64,000 nucleotides of DNA, taken from positions 1 to 64,000 of the forward strand of contig JAXMAO010000007.1 of NCBI GenBank assembly GCA_046350375.1. The letters run 5' to 3'. The notes under the pieces were generated by a model. The model worked only from the letters and a program-made list of their open reading frames with translations. It searched no databases and was not told where the DNA came from. Source of the DNA: JAXMAO01 sp046350375 (GTDB taxonomy: Bacteria > Planctomycetota > Phycisphaerae > UBA1845 > UTPLA1). The translations under genes and the position numbers were made by a program. Positions 43,684 through 52,868 of the stretch are shown piece after piece (the first letter of the stretch is position 1; each line of letters starts with the position of its first letter).

Positions 43684-44749
43684 ATGATGCCGCCTGCCAA
43701 GTTTCACACCAGACGACGATCAACGTCTGCAATCCGCGGTGCGACTCGGGTTGCGACCCGGACGGCAATCGCACCACGCTCTGCAACGCCAACGGCTCGA
43801 GCAGCAGCGCCTGCGGCGCGGACGCTGCTGAACGGCTCCAGCGAAGGCCTGTGCGTGCAGTGGCTGCTCTCGGACGGCGTCGGCAACACCAGCGGCGCGG
43901 TCGATTCGGCCGGCAACATCGTGTTACAGCACTTCGACGCCTTCGGCGTGCCGATCGACCGCATCGCAATGGCGACCACCAACCCGCCCACGACGCAGGC
44001 GGCCTGTTCGGCGCGAAACTGCGAGCTGTGCAACGGGCTGAACGACCCCGGCAGCCGCGGCCGGGCGGCCACCGGCCCGCTGGGCTATCATGGCCAGGAA
44101 GGCTACGCCACCAATTGCGACGACCCGGACCGGCTGGCTCCGCTCGACACGGCCGATCCGGGGTATGAAGGGTATGATTCGACGTGGTCCGCCGGCTACG
44201 AGGACCGCAGCACCGGGCTGATCCACATCGGGGCGCGCGACTATGAGCCCGAGACGGGGCGGTTCTTGCAGGCGGATCCGATCCAGATCGACCCGCTGCC
44301 GGTGACGTGGGGGCACCTGAATCGATGGACGTACTGCGCGAATGAGCCGGTGAACGCGTATGATTTGGCGGGATTCGAATTCTCGCTTGGAGGATCAGCG
44401 CCGGCATGGCAATCGGTGCCACATCGGCGCCCTGACCTTTGGTGCGATCTCGGGCTGGGATCCCGAGTACATGATCCTCGGTGCGCTGATCGGCGCGGGG
44501 CTCGGAGCGGGCGCGTACTATATATTTGGTGGGGAAGTTGGTCTGATCACTGTTTCGCACTGGGGACCGTATTCTCCTTGGGTCCAGAAGGGCTGCGTCA
44601 ACTATATTACATTCTTCCTTTCAGGTGTGTGGACCAGATACCCATACGGTTCCGGTTTGTCACTCCAAGTTCCAGCCGAGCTTCTGCAGTGGCCGTCAGG
44701 TCCATGGGGATACGTCACCGGATTCTTAGGACACAGAATTATCAATTGA
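43684..44749 (+). pseudogene. Orphan RHS cassette 19 (type B), tip frameshifted
   Basis: Backbone homology starts at about 43,810 (AARTLLNGSSEGLCVQW) and is intact to ADPIQIDPLPVTWGHLNRW and NAYDLAGF. After about 44,400 the sensible tip sequence is in a different frame (open 44,360-44,749): GALTFGAISGWDPEYMILGA, LIGAGLGAGAYYIFGG, ending GYVTGFLGHRIIN. The glycine-zipper again suggests a membrane-active tip. A 1- or 2-nt indel near 44,400-44,420 separates shell and tip; it is either inactivation or a sequence error. Confidence 0.6.
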
Positions 44750-44777
44750 ACTTGGCCAACGGCAAAATGGGACGCAT

Positions 44778-45065
44778 ATGACTGTTCTTCTGGCCTATTT
44801 CCTGTCATTCGCTTTGATAATTGTAGCGATATCAATGGTGACTCGGAATTGGTACACGTTACTTCGATTTCGGAATCGCCCGCGGACTCCCTCCATCATC
44901 CCGTTGTTGGCGGGCATTTTTGGTGCTGTCGGCAATATCAATTCTCCAGATCACCGGATCAGTCGACTATGGTGGGTGTGGCTTGCAATTGACCCAGGCT
45001 GCCTCCTTTACACCATGCACGGACTTTATCTAGGCCTGCGGGAGAGACGCCGCCGTGAGAAGTAG
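44778..45065 (+). CDS. Putative immunity protein 19: small membrane protein
   Basis: The 95-residue protein has two to three membrane segments (about 3-21, 40-52, 64-82) and a basic tail (LRERRRREK). It follows cassette 19 by 28 nt. Immunity by position. Confidence 0.5.
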   Translation: MTVLLAYFLSFALIIVAISMVTRNWYTLLRFRNRPRTPSIIPLLAGIFGAVGNINSPDHRISRLWWVWLAIDPGCLLYTMHGLYLGLRERRRREK

Positions 45066-45079
45066 ATGCAATCCACTGA

Positions 45080-46444
45080 ATGGCGGGGATCGCTTCGGCA
45101 CAGTTCTGTCGAATCATGGAGTGCCAGCCCGACCGGCGGATCGCGAAGCTGTGGCTGACGGAGCTGCACTGCACGGTCGACGAGAGCGGCTGCACGGGAG
45201 AGATCGGTTCGCCCGTGCCGCGGCTGTTCGAGGCCTACGGCTACGACGCCGCCGGGCGACGCGTGGCCCGGCTGAACACCGCCCGCGGCGACGTGCCGAC
45301 CGCGGACTGCTCGCTGGCCACGGCCTATGACTACGACGGCGACCAGGTCTGGGTCGAGCGACATCCCGATCACCATGTCGCGTCCTACCTCTACGGCCCC
45401 GCCGGCCGGCGCCGCGGACGCTGCTGAACGGGTCCGGCGAGGGGCTGTGCGTCCAGTGGCTGCTCTCGACGGCGTCGGCAACACCAGCGCGCGGTCGATT
45501 CGGCCGGCAACATCGTGTTACAGCACTTCGACGCCTTCGGCGTGCCGCTCGACCGCATCGCGCTGGCGACCACCAACCCGCCCACGACGCAGGCGGCCTG
45601 TGCGGCGCGAAGCTGCGAGCTGTGCAACGGGCTGAACGACCCCGGCAGCCGCGGCCGGGCGGCCACCGGCCCGCTGGGCTATCATGGTCAGGAAGGCTAC
45701 GCCACCAATTGCGACGACCCGGACCGGCTGGCTCCGCTCGACACGGCCGATCCGGGGTATGAAGGGTATGATTCGACGTGGTCGGCGGGCTACGAGGACC
45801 GCTCGACGGGCATCCTGCACGTCGGCGCGCGCGACTACGAACCGGCGACCGGGCGGTTCTTGCAGCCGGACCCGGTGCGTGTGGGCCCCGAGTCACTGGC
45901 CGGCATGCTCAACCGGTGGGTGTATTGTGCGGATGATCCGGTCAACTTCAGTGATCCGAGTGGCAAGAACCTTGCCTTTGCGGCCGGACTCGCAATCGGA
46001 TTCGGAGTCGGCACGCTTGACGGATTCGCTTTCGGAACAACAGGGAGTACCGGGGCTTCTCTACTGATGAGGCTCAGCGCAGTCGCGCTATCGATCTTTG
46101 GAATTGTAGTGATGGGCAGCGGGGTTTGCGCGCAATTGAGCGGTCCAGCGAACGCGCTAATGGCCGCATTCGGCGAAATCGGGATGAGTGCAGCGGCGGC
46201 GACTGGGATTGCGCGAATTCTGCTTGGGGTTGCCCTATTCGCTGGAATCTTGGCGAGCTTCCTAATCGGGTTCCTGATCGGCTACATCGCTGGGTTTGGA
46301 GCTGGGACTATTGTCGGAGTAACCGTCTCAGTTGTGAAGAAGATCGGGCAACTGCTCAGCAATGCGCCACCCCACCTGAGCGATCGACGCCAGCCCGAAT
46401 TGCAGATGGAAAAAGGCTCCCTTGATAATTGTGCGTTGGCATAA
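45080..46444 (+). CDS. Orphan RHS cassette 20 (type B) with multi-TM tip
   Basis: Backbone homology starts at about 45,115 (PDRRIAKLWLTELHC). Three 1-bp deletions relative to cassette 21 (near 45,410, 45,468 and 45,488) disrupt about 80 bp but sum to 3, so the frame is recovered from about 45,490 to the end. The tip (about 160 residues after SDPSGKN) is strongly hydrophobic, with four or five membrane segments rich in glycine (FAAGLAIGFGVGTLDGFAFG; GVALFAGILASFLIGFLIGY). A pore-forming or membrane-disrupting tip is inferred. The partner gene starts 2 nt after the stop. Confidence 0.7.
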
Positions 46445-46446
46445 CG

Positions 46447-46887
46447 ATGGAGCGATCCGAGATGCCACGAAGACGAGCATTCCGCGAATGCCCGTATTGC
46501 AAGGGCCGGATGCCGTACTTTCGGCCTTACGGAATTAGCCCTCGGTCAAGATGTCCAATTTGCGCAGGCGTCGTTGAGGTCCTTCCGTTCCCACGGCGCG
46601 CGGTCCTGGTAAGCTCAGTCATTAGTCTTGTAGTGGCCGCATGTCTTGCATATCCATTGCGACTTCGTATCGCAGATTTTCCATACGCTTTCATGGTTGT
46701 GTGGGCCGGAGCACTGTTTGTATTGCACTGCTTTCACCGGTTTCGGGGATTGAGCCCTCCAGCATCACCGCACTGCACGAATTGCGGCTATCAACTGACC
46801 GGCGTCGCAAGTGAGCGATGCCCGGAGTGTGGAACCCTCCGAACACCGTCGGGGACCGCGGGCGAAGATCAGTCGCCCCCGAACTGA
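46447..46887 (+). CDS. Putative immunity protein 20: double zinc ribbon membrane protein
   Basis: The 146-residue protein has an N-terminal zinc ribbon (Cys15, 18, 36, 39), two membrane helices (about 52-72 and 83-100) and a C-terminal zinc ribbon (CTNCGYQLTGVASERCPECG). It starts 2 nt after cassette 20, so translation is probably coupled. It is the only partner here with ribbons at both ends. Confidence 0.6.
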   Translation: MERSEMPRRRAFRECPYCKGRMPYFRPYGISPRSRCPICAGVVEVLPFPRRAVLVSSVISLVVAACLAYPLRLRIADFPYAFMVVWAGALFVLHCFHRFRGLSPPASPHCTNCGYQLTGVASERCPECGTLRTPSGTAGEDQSPPN

Positions 46888-46890
46888 CCG

Positions 46891-48331
46891 GTGTCGTATC
46901 TGCACGCCGTCGGCAGCTCGACCGGCCCGGCCCACGCCGGGGGGCAGGACCGGCTCGTCAGTTACCGCATCCTGCGGCCGACCGACACCTCCGCCGACGC
47001 CCGCTGGGTGCGGTACTATTACGGCGGCGAGAACGCGGCGTTGACGCCGATGCTCAAGATCGTGAACGAGACCTCGGCCACCGGAGGCGTGGCGCAGTTC
47101 TGGGATTTTGAGTGCGTGCCCGACCGGCGGATCGCGAAGCTGTGGCTGACGGAGCTGCACTGCACGGTCGACGAGAGCGGCTGCACGGGAGAGATCGGTT
47201 CGCCCGTGCCGCGGCTGTTCGAGGCCTACGGCTACGACGCCGCCGGGCGACGCGTGGCCCGGCTGAACACCGCCCGCGGCGACGTGCCAACCGCGGACTG
47301 CTCGCTGGCCACGGCCTATGACTACGACGGCGACCAGGTCTGGGTCGAGCGACATCCCGATCACCATGTCGCGTCCTACCTCTACGGCCCCGCCGGGCCG
47401 GCGGCGCGGACGCTGCTGAACGGGTCCGGCGAAGGGCTGTGCGTCCAGTGGCTGCTCTCGGACGGCGTCGGCAACACCAGCGGCGCGGTCGATTCGGCCG
47501 GGAACATCGTCCTCCAGCATTTCGACGCCTTCGGCGTGCCGCTCGATCGCATCGCACTGGCGACGACCAACCCGCCCACGACGCAGGCGGCCTGTGCGGC
47601 GAAGCTGCGAGCTGTGCAACGGGCTGAACGACCCCGGCAGCCGCGGCCGGGCGGCCACCGGCCCGCTGGGCTATCATGGTCAGGAAGGCTATGCGACCAA
47701 CTGCGACGACCCGGACCGGCTGGCTCCGCTGGACACGGCCAATCCGCAGTATGAAGGGTATGATTCGACGTGGCCGGCCGGCTACGAGGACCGTTCGACG
47801 GGCATCCTGCACGTCGGCGCGCGCGACTACGAGCCGGCAGTTGGCCGGTTCTTGCAGCCCGACCCGGTCGAAGTCGGCCCCGAGTCACTCGCGGGGCTGC
47901 TCAACCGGTGGGTGTATTGTGCGGATGATCCGGTCAACTTCAGTGACCCGAGTGGGGAGTTTCCATGGTTGATTGTGATCGGCGCCGCGATTCTCGTTGG
48001 TGCAATCGTAGGGTACTTCATCGACGGCGCGAGGGGAGCAATCATAGGCGCACTCGGCGCCGCGGCCATCATGATTGCTGCGTGGGGGTTCGCGGAGGCA
48101 GTGCTCGGTGGCGGCGCCGCTGCAAGCGGTGCGATCACTTTTGGTGGCGGAACAGCCATCAAGTCTCTGAATGATGTTGTCGGCAGGATGGCGTTCGACT
48201 GCAATGGCGTCATCGGAAAGGTTCTTGACTACATGCGCTTACCCGGTACAGGGGAGATATTCTTGATCATTCAGACCGCCAGTGACAGGATCAGACACGT
48301 GCCTATTTCCGTGATACGGGGGTTTTCGTGA
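46891..48331 (+). CDS. Orphan RHS cassette 21 (type B, longest) with membrane tip; frameshifted
   Basis: This is the longest type B fragment, starting SYLHAVGSSTGPAHAGGQDR. A 2-bp deletion near 47,607 (compared with cassette 20) moves the frame; from 47,594 the conserved shell and tip continue in the other frame to 48,331. The tip after SDPSGEF is hydrophobic and glycine/alanine-rich (WLIVIGAAILVGAIVGYFID; GAIIGALGAAAIMIAAWGFA), then a more polar end (VGRMAFDCNGVIGKVLDYMR). The partner ATG overlaps the stop by 1 nt. Confidence 0.65.
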
Positions 48332-48783
48332 TGAACCGGTGGCGTTCGCGACTGGGCAATCTTCTATGTCGGTTGACGGGGCGTCAGAGGCTCACGCTAC
48401 ATTGGACCGGCGAGTCCTGTGGCCCGACGGACGACCTCGACAAGGCGGCATCATGGACATCGAGCCGGATACTGCACCACATTCGGCACGCCGCCGATTA
48501 CGAACTTCCGTTCTCAACGGCGTGGTCTGAGGAGCAGTATGCGGCATGGCTTGCCTGCGGTGGGCAATCCTGCTTCATGTCCAGTGTTCCGGCAACCGAA
48601 CAATGGCGGCGCATTGTCGAACGAATTTCGAGCGTGCCGGGAGACTTCATCGCCTATGGAAGCTCGCTCGAGCCGCGGCAAGAATATCATTGCGTGATCC
48701 GATGTATCGGCGCGGAACGGTTGAGTTTCTCATTCTCGCGACTGACGAAGCAAGAAGTCGAGCGTCTCGGCAGCGCCAGCTGA
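48331..48783 (+). CDS. Putative soluble immunity protein 21
   Basis: The ATG overlaps the TGA of cassette 21. The 150-residue protein has no membrane segment and is rich in Trp, His and Arg (RILHHIRHAADYELPFSTAW; TEQWRRIVERISSVPGDFIA). The family is not recognised. It is followed by a second small gene, so the cassette may have two partners. Confidence 0.5.
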   Translation: MNRWRSRLGNLLCRLTGRQRLTLHWTGESCGPTDDLDKAASWTSSRILHHIRHAADYELPFSTAWSEEQYAAWLACGGQSCFMSSVPATEQWRRIVERISSVPGDFIAYGSSLEPRQEYHCVIRCIGAERLSFSFSRLTKQEVERLGSAS

Positions 48784-48796
48784 GGATCCGAAGCAC

Positions 48797-49225
48797 ATGA
48801 GCGAAGTGCGGCGTTACAAGATTGCGATAAGACTAGCTGGACCTGATCCCGATCCTGATGCGGTGAGCACGGCATTGGGACGGACGCCCACTTTGGTGCA
48901 GCGCCGAGGTGTGCCGTTCAAGCGTGGGCGGGTGCTGGTTCAGCCGACCGTCAGTCATTGGTCGGAACGGATCTCCGCGTAACCATTGCAACGGTTGGAG
49001 GAGGCGCTGACGGAGTTACTGAGCGACATGAAGGGTTCGACAGCACTCTGGGATCAATTGGGGGCCTCATCCTGCCGCGACTTATTCATCGGTGTTTTCC
49101 TGGAGGAGTACAATCAGGGAATCCTGCTTTCGCCCGCCCTGCTTCAGCGGGCCGGCGAGGTAGGACTCTCACTTGCGTTCGATATTTACTCTGCTCCAGG
49201 CGATCGAGAGCCGGTTGCCGAGTGA
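48797..49225 (+). pseudogene. DUF4279-like protein, frameshifted
   Basis: The first frame (48,797-48,982) reads YKIAIRLAGPDPDPDAVSTA, LGRTPTLVQRRG and VSHWSERI. The second (48,986-49,225) continues LEEALTELLSDMKGSTALWD, CRDLFIGVFLEEYNQG, LSPALLQRAGEVGLSLAFDI. Together they have the layout of DUF4279 proteins, which are often near polymorphic toxins. A single indel around 48,975-48,990 splits them. Confidence 0.55.
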
Positions 49226-49249
49226 CGGGTCTCGAGGATCTCTGCCCAA

Positions 49250-50071
49250 GTGCAGCTTTTCGGCACCGCCGGCGTCCCGATCGAGCGCATCGCGCTGGCG
49301 ACCACCAACCCGCCCACGACGCAGGCGGCCTGTGCGGCGCGAAGCTGCGAGCTGTGCAACGGGCTGAACGACCCCGGCAGCCGCGGCCGGGCGGCCACCG
49401 GCCCGCTGGGCTATCATGGTCAGGAAGGCTATGCGACCAACTGCGACGACCCGGACCGGCTGGCTCCGCTCGACACGGCCGATCCGCAGTATGAAGGGTA
49501 TGATTCGACCTGGTCGGCGGGCTACGAGGACCGCTCGACGGGCATCCTGCACGTTGGCGCGCGCGACTACGAGCCGGCCACCGGGCGGTTCTTGCAGCCG
49601 GACCCGGTGCGTGTGGGCCCCGAGTCACTGGCCGGCATGCTCAACCGGTGGGTGTATTGTGCAAATGATCCGGTCAACTTCAGTGATCCGAGTGGCATGC
49701 TACTGGGATCGATACTTGGTTCGATTGCGATCACCATTGGTTTCTTCTTGGTTGTTGCCGCCATTGAACTGGCGCTGCCGATGATTTCGAACCCGATGTA
49801 CCTTATCGCGTTGGGGCTGTTCCCAACTGCGACACTGGCTTTGCTCTTGCCGGCACTCTCTCTGCTGATGCTCGGCTTGGCCGCGATTCTTCAAGGGTTT
49901 TCTTGGATTCTCGGAGACCAGAGAGTTAACGGTTGCAAGACACTTGATTCCCTTGCGGCATCGCTGGCGGCTGGCTCGGGCATGAGCGGCGCCCTTGCCG
50001 CAAGGACCGGAATAGAACTCGTAAAGCAGGCTTTCAGGGCCATTGCTGGGCTCGCGAAGCTTGTGCTCTAG
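49250..50071 (+). CDS. Orphan RHS cassette 22 (type B) with multi-TM tip
   Basis: Backbone homology starts at about 49,262 (GVPIERIALATTNPP) and runs cleanly to NDPVNFSDPSGM. The tip of about 135 residues contains three or four long membrane helices (ILGSIAITIGFFLVVAAIEL; MYLIALGLFPTATLALLLPA; SLLMLGLAAILQGFSWILG) and an amphipathic end. No signal peptide or start signal of its own. Confidence 0.7.
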   Translation: MQLFGTAGVPIERIALATTNPPTTQAACAARSCELCNGLNDPGSRGRAATGPLGYHGQEGYATNCDDPDRLAPLDTADPQYEGYDSTWSAGYEDRSTGILHVGARDYEPATGRFLQPDPVRVGPESLAGMLNRWVYCANDPVNFSDPSGMLLGSILGSIAITIGFFLVVAAIELALPMISNPMYLIALGLFPTATLALLLPALSLLMLGLAAILQGFSWILGDQRVNGCKTLDSLAASLAAGSGMSGALAARTGIELVKQAFRAIAGLAKLVL

Positions 50072-50123
50072 AATCGGTCCACGTCCCGAGCTACGTGGAC
50101 TTCCGCCAAAGCCAAGCGACGGA

Positions 50124-50411
50124 ATGCTGCACATGAACACGAATCCAATCCGGCACTATCCCATAATTGCCGTCGCGTTCGTCCTTCTCGAGATCACATT
50201 TCTGATTGCGTTGGGCGCTGGCCTGACTCCAAAATCGACACTCGTGGGCGCGTTGAGCGTGCCCATTGTGGCATGGTGCTTCTTTCAGGCCAAGAGGCGA
50301 GAGTTGTCGATCCGTGCAAAGTATTCACGGTGCCCAAGTTGCGGTGCCGATCTGACTCCGATGCCCGTGCCAGGATGCTGTTCGCAGTGCCGGTGGACGG
50401 CAGAGGAGTAG
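50124..50411 (+). CDS. Putative immunity protein 22: TM protein with C-terminal zinc ribbon
   Basis: From ATG 50124 (alternative 50133) the protein is 95 residues with two membrane helices (about 12-32 and 38-54) and a zinc ribbon (CPSCGADLTPMPVPGCCSQC). It follows cassette 22 and abuts the next RHS fragment at 50,413. Confidence 0.55.
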   Translation: MLHMNTNPIRHYPIIAVAFVLLEITFLIALGAGLTPKSTLVGALSVPIVAWCFFQAKRRELSIRAKYSRCPSCGADLTPMPVPGCCSQCRWTAEE

Positions 50412-50412
50412 C

Positions 50413-51117
50413 CGGGCGGCCACCGGCCCGCTGGGCTATCATGGTCAGGAAGGCTATGCGACCAACTGCGACGACCCGGACCGGCTGGCTCCGCTCGACA
50501 CGGCCGATCCGGGGTATGAAGGGTATGATTCGACGTGGTCGGCGGGCTACGAGGACCGCTCGACGGGCATCCTGCACGTTGGCGCGCGCGACTACGAGCC
50601 GGCCACCGGGCGGTTTTTGCAGCCGGACCCGGTGCGTGTGGGCCCCGAGTCACTGGCCGGCATGCTCAACCGGTGGGTGTATTGTGCGAATGATCCGGTC
50701 AACTTCAGTGATCCGAGTGGGTTACTAGCATGGTCGACCTGGTATGGCCTGATCGGTGGCGGGCTCGGACTTCTCGCGGGTGCCTACTTGATGATTGCCA
50801 CACCAGTCACCTTTTTCGCGGGATTGGCGCTCATGGCAACTTCGATTGCATTGATACTTGACGTCCTTGCAAAGGATCCAGAACTGGTCGGTTATCGTTG
50901 CACTCTGTTGAGGCTACGTAACTATGCCCTATGGATTGCCGCAGCCGCAGCGGCTGCTCAGGTAGGAATAGCTGCGGCGTTTGCCGGCGAAGCTGGCCTG
51001 ACGGCCGGACTGGCACCTGGCTGGGGCCTGATTGGGAAAGGAACCATAAGTGTCGTTGGCGGCGCGGGGGTGCTTTTCACCGGGCTTGGCAAAGTGCTGA
51101 ATCTCGTCGCCGAATAG
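50413..51117 (+). CDS. Orphan RHS cassette 23 (type B) with multi-TM tip
   Basis: Backbone homology starts directly after immunity gene 22 (RAATGPLGYHGQEGYATN) and has no initiation signal. The tip after SDPSGLL is about 135 residues with several glycine/alanine-rich membrane helices (YGLIGGGLGLLAGAYLMIAT; IAAAAAAAQVGIAAAFAGEA; LIGKGTISVVGGAGVLFTGL). It is of the same general kind as cassettes 20-22 but not obviously homologous. Confidence 0.7.
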   Translation, partial: RAATGPLGYHGQEGYATNCDDPDRLAPLDTADPGYEGYDSTWSAGYEDRSTGILHVGARDYEPATGRFLQPDPVRVGPESLAGMLNRWVYCANDPVNFSDPSGLLAWSTWYGLIGGGLGLLAGAYLMIATPVTFFAGLALMATSIALILDVLAKDPELVGYRCTLLRLRNYALWIAAAAAAAQVGIAAAFAGEAGLTAGLAPGWGLIGKGTISVVGGAGVLFTGLGKVLNLVAE

Positions 51118-51134
51118 GCATGTGAGACAATGAT

Positions 51135-51497
51135 GTGACCGCCAAGCGACGGATTCCCTGGCGTGACGGCCCAGCACCCGGGGTAGGTCGCGCCGTAGCG
51201 CTCGGTCTCGCCGCGGCCGTCGGAAGCGTGATGTGCGTTGTGAACGAAACGCTCAATCGGACGCTCGGCGTGCTTCTGGCAGTTGTTGCGATCGGCGCAA
51301 GCGTTTTCGTATTGACAACTCATCTAAGACTTCTCGCGGTTCGTCGGTTCATGCACCGACGCATGCACCTGTTTGGTGGGCGAGTGTGTCTCGAATGCGG
51401 ATATCCGTTAATTGGGCTGCCAGAATCAACGGCATGCCCGGAATGCGGAGCGGCGACTCCAGACGGCGAACACAATTCTGACCTTCCCTGCCAGTAA
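51135..51497 (+). CDS. Putative immunity protein 23: TM protein with C-terminal zinc ribbon
   Basis: GTG 51135 begins a 120-residue protein with two membrane helices (about 20-40 and 44-64), a basic segment (RRFMHRRMHLFGG) and a zinc ribbon (CLECGYPLIGLPESTACPECG). It lies 17 nt after cassette 23. Confidence 0.55.
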   Translation: MTAKRRIPWRDGPAPGVGRAVALGLAAAVGSVMCVVNETLNRTLGVLLAVVAIGASVFVLTTHLRLLAVRRFMHRRMHLFGGRVCLECGYPLIGLPESTACPECGAATPDGEHNSDLPCQ

Positions 51498-51546
51498 CCC
51501 ATGAGTACGGATTCGATTCTACAGAAGCATCGGCCGAGCAGTCTGG

Positions 51547-52080
51547 ATGTTCCGAAAGTGTCATAACGGCTCAGCGCGCCTCGCGCGTGAGGTCAATCCA
51601 GCCCAACCTCAGATGACCGGCGCCTCGCTGGCCACGGCCCATGACTACGACGGCGACCAGGTCTGGGTCGAGCGACATCCCGATCACCATGTCGCGTCCT
51701 ACCTCTACGGCCCGGCCGGGCCGGCGGCGCGGACGCTGCTCAACGGCTCCACCGAAGGGCTGTGCGTCCAGTGGCTGCTGTCGGACGGCGTGGGCAACAC
51801 CAGCGGCGCGGTCGATTCGGCCGGCAACATCGTGTTACAGCACTTCGACGCCTTCGGCGTGCCGATCGACCGTATCGCGCTGGCGACCACCAACCCGCCC
51901 ACGGCGCAGGCGGCCTGCTCGGCTCGCAGCTGCGACCTCTGCAACGGCGGCTATTCCCCCGGCAGCCGCGACCGGGCAGCCACCGGGCACGCGCCGCGCG
52001 GATCAGCCGAAACCGACTCGCGACCCTTCACGCACCCGTGCTACATTTCCGCGTTCGTTCTCATCGGCGACCCGGGCTGA
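51547..52080 (+). CDS. Orphan RHS cassette 24 (type B), truncated end of array
   Basis: Backbone homology runs from about 51,625 (SLATAHDYDGDQVWVERHPD) to CDLCNGGYSPGSRDRAATGH (about 51,985) and then breaks off into unrelated sequence ending at 52,080. It lacks the DYEPxTGRFLQ-DP end and any tip, and no immunity-like gene follows. It marks the right boundary of the RHS locus. Confidence 0.6.
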   Translation: MFRKCHNGSARLAREVNPAQPQMTGASLATAHDYDGDQVWVERHPDHHVASYLYGPAGPAARTLLNGSTEGLCVQWLLSDGVGNTSGAVDSAGNIVLQHFDAFGVPIDRIALATTNPPTAQAACSARSCDLCNGGYSPGSRDRAATGHAPRGSAETDSRPFTHPCYISAFVLIGDPG

Positions 52081-52414
52081 CGCCGTGCCCCACGAGCCGT
52101 CGAGCAGGAACGCAAAGTCTCAATCCGTGAGTCACCCGCGCGCCTACATGACCGATGGGCCGGCGTGGCGAACTGGACGCCGAACTAGTCTAGACCTGCC
52201 CGTTTCGCGCGCTTGAAGGCCATCTCGTTCGCCCTGATTCGACGGCCTTAGCACTGGCGCCGAGGCCAATTTCACTCACGAACGTGGCCGCGAACCAGCG
52301 ACGTTCGCATCCAGATTCGCAATCCTGACAGCGCAACGATTGGATTGTGGGCTTCTCCAAGGAAGCGACCGTGGTCGTTTGACCCGATGGCGGTGTCAGC
52401 CTACTATCACCCCC
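52081..52414. other. No recognisable gene between RHS locus and efflux operon
   Basis: Only short frames without family features. The promoter of the metal-efflux operon is expected here but no clear consensus pair is evident. Confidence 0.4.
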
Positions 52415-52762
52415 ATGAGGAAGGTGCCGGGCCTGTTATTTGGCCTTTGGACGGCGATTGCCGCGCCGGCGGCCTGCACGGCCGGCGTCCTTGAGCACCC
52501 TTGCGATTGCGGAAAGCAGGCCGACTGCTCGCACGAGTCAGAGTGCGGGAACGATCCGTGCGCGTCCATCGTCGCGCCGCGGGCTGGTTCGACCACGACA
52601 GCCAATGACATTACCGCGTCGAGCCTTTTCTCCGACGCCGCGTTTATCTCGCAGTTTTCTACCCAGCTTTCGGGAGTAACACCTCTTCTTCCCGCTGAAG
52701 TCTTCGTCCTGCTCTGGCCGGATGAACCTTTTCCGGCCGTTGAACTTCCGCTCCTGATCTGA
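52415..52762 (+). CDS. Small secreted Cys-rich protein at the head of the metal-efflux operon
   Basis: The 115-residue protein has a signal peptide (about 1-24, VPGLLFGLWTAIAAPAACTA) and a Cys/His motif (HPCDCGKQADCSHESECGND) likely to bind metal. The rest is low-complexity and ends in a hydrophobic segment. It precedes the TolC, adaptor and pump genes in the same direction; small Cys-rich proteins are found at this position in other RND metal-efflux clusters of this phylum, as far as I recall. Possible periplasmic metal binding (inference). Confidence 0.55.
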   Translation: MRKVPGLLFGLWTAIAAPAACTAGVLEHPCDCGKQADCSHESECGNDPCASIVAPRAGSTTTANDITASSLFSDAAFISQFSTQLSGVTPLLPAEVFVLLWPDEPFPAVELPLLI

Positions 52763-52868
52763 TTCTCAAACGTAGTTTGCTTGCTCGCGCAGAGAGCGGC
52801 AGGTTCCCGCTGTTCGGCTGGGGTCTCGTTCTGCGCACCGCAGCTCGCGCGCTTGGAGTCAGAATTGC

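Larger units (their letters stand above)
42290..52080 (+). repeat. Array of orphan RHS 3' cassettes, type B backbone
   Basis: A second RHS backbone, distinct from type A, recurs at about 42,300, 43,810, 45,115, 46,891, 49,262, 50,413 and 51,625. Shared blocks are GLCVQWLLSDGVGNTSGAVD, NIVLQHFDAFGV, GYHGQEGYATNCDDPDRLAP and GARDYEPATGRFLQPDPV. Start points again differ, and the sequence diverges after the DPSG/DLAG motif into unique tips. No full-length type B gene is in the window, so the parent gene lies elsewhere or has been lost. Confidence 0.82.
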
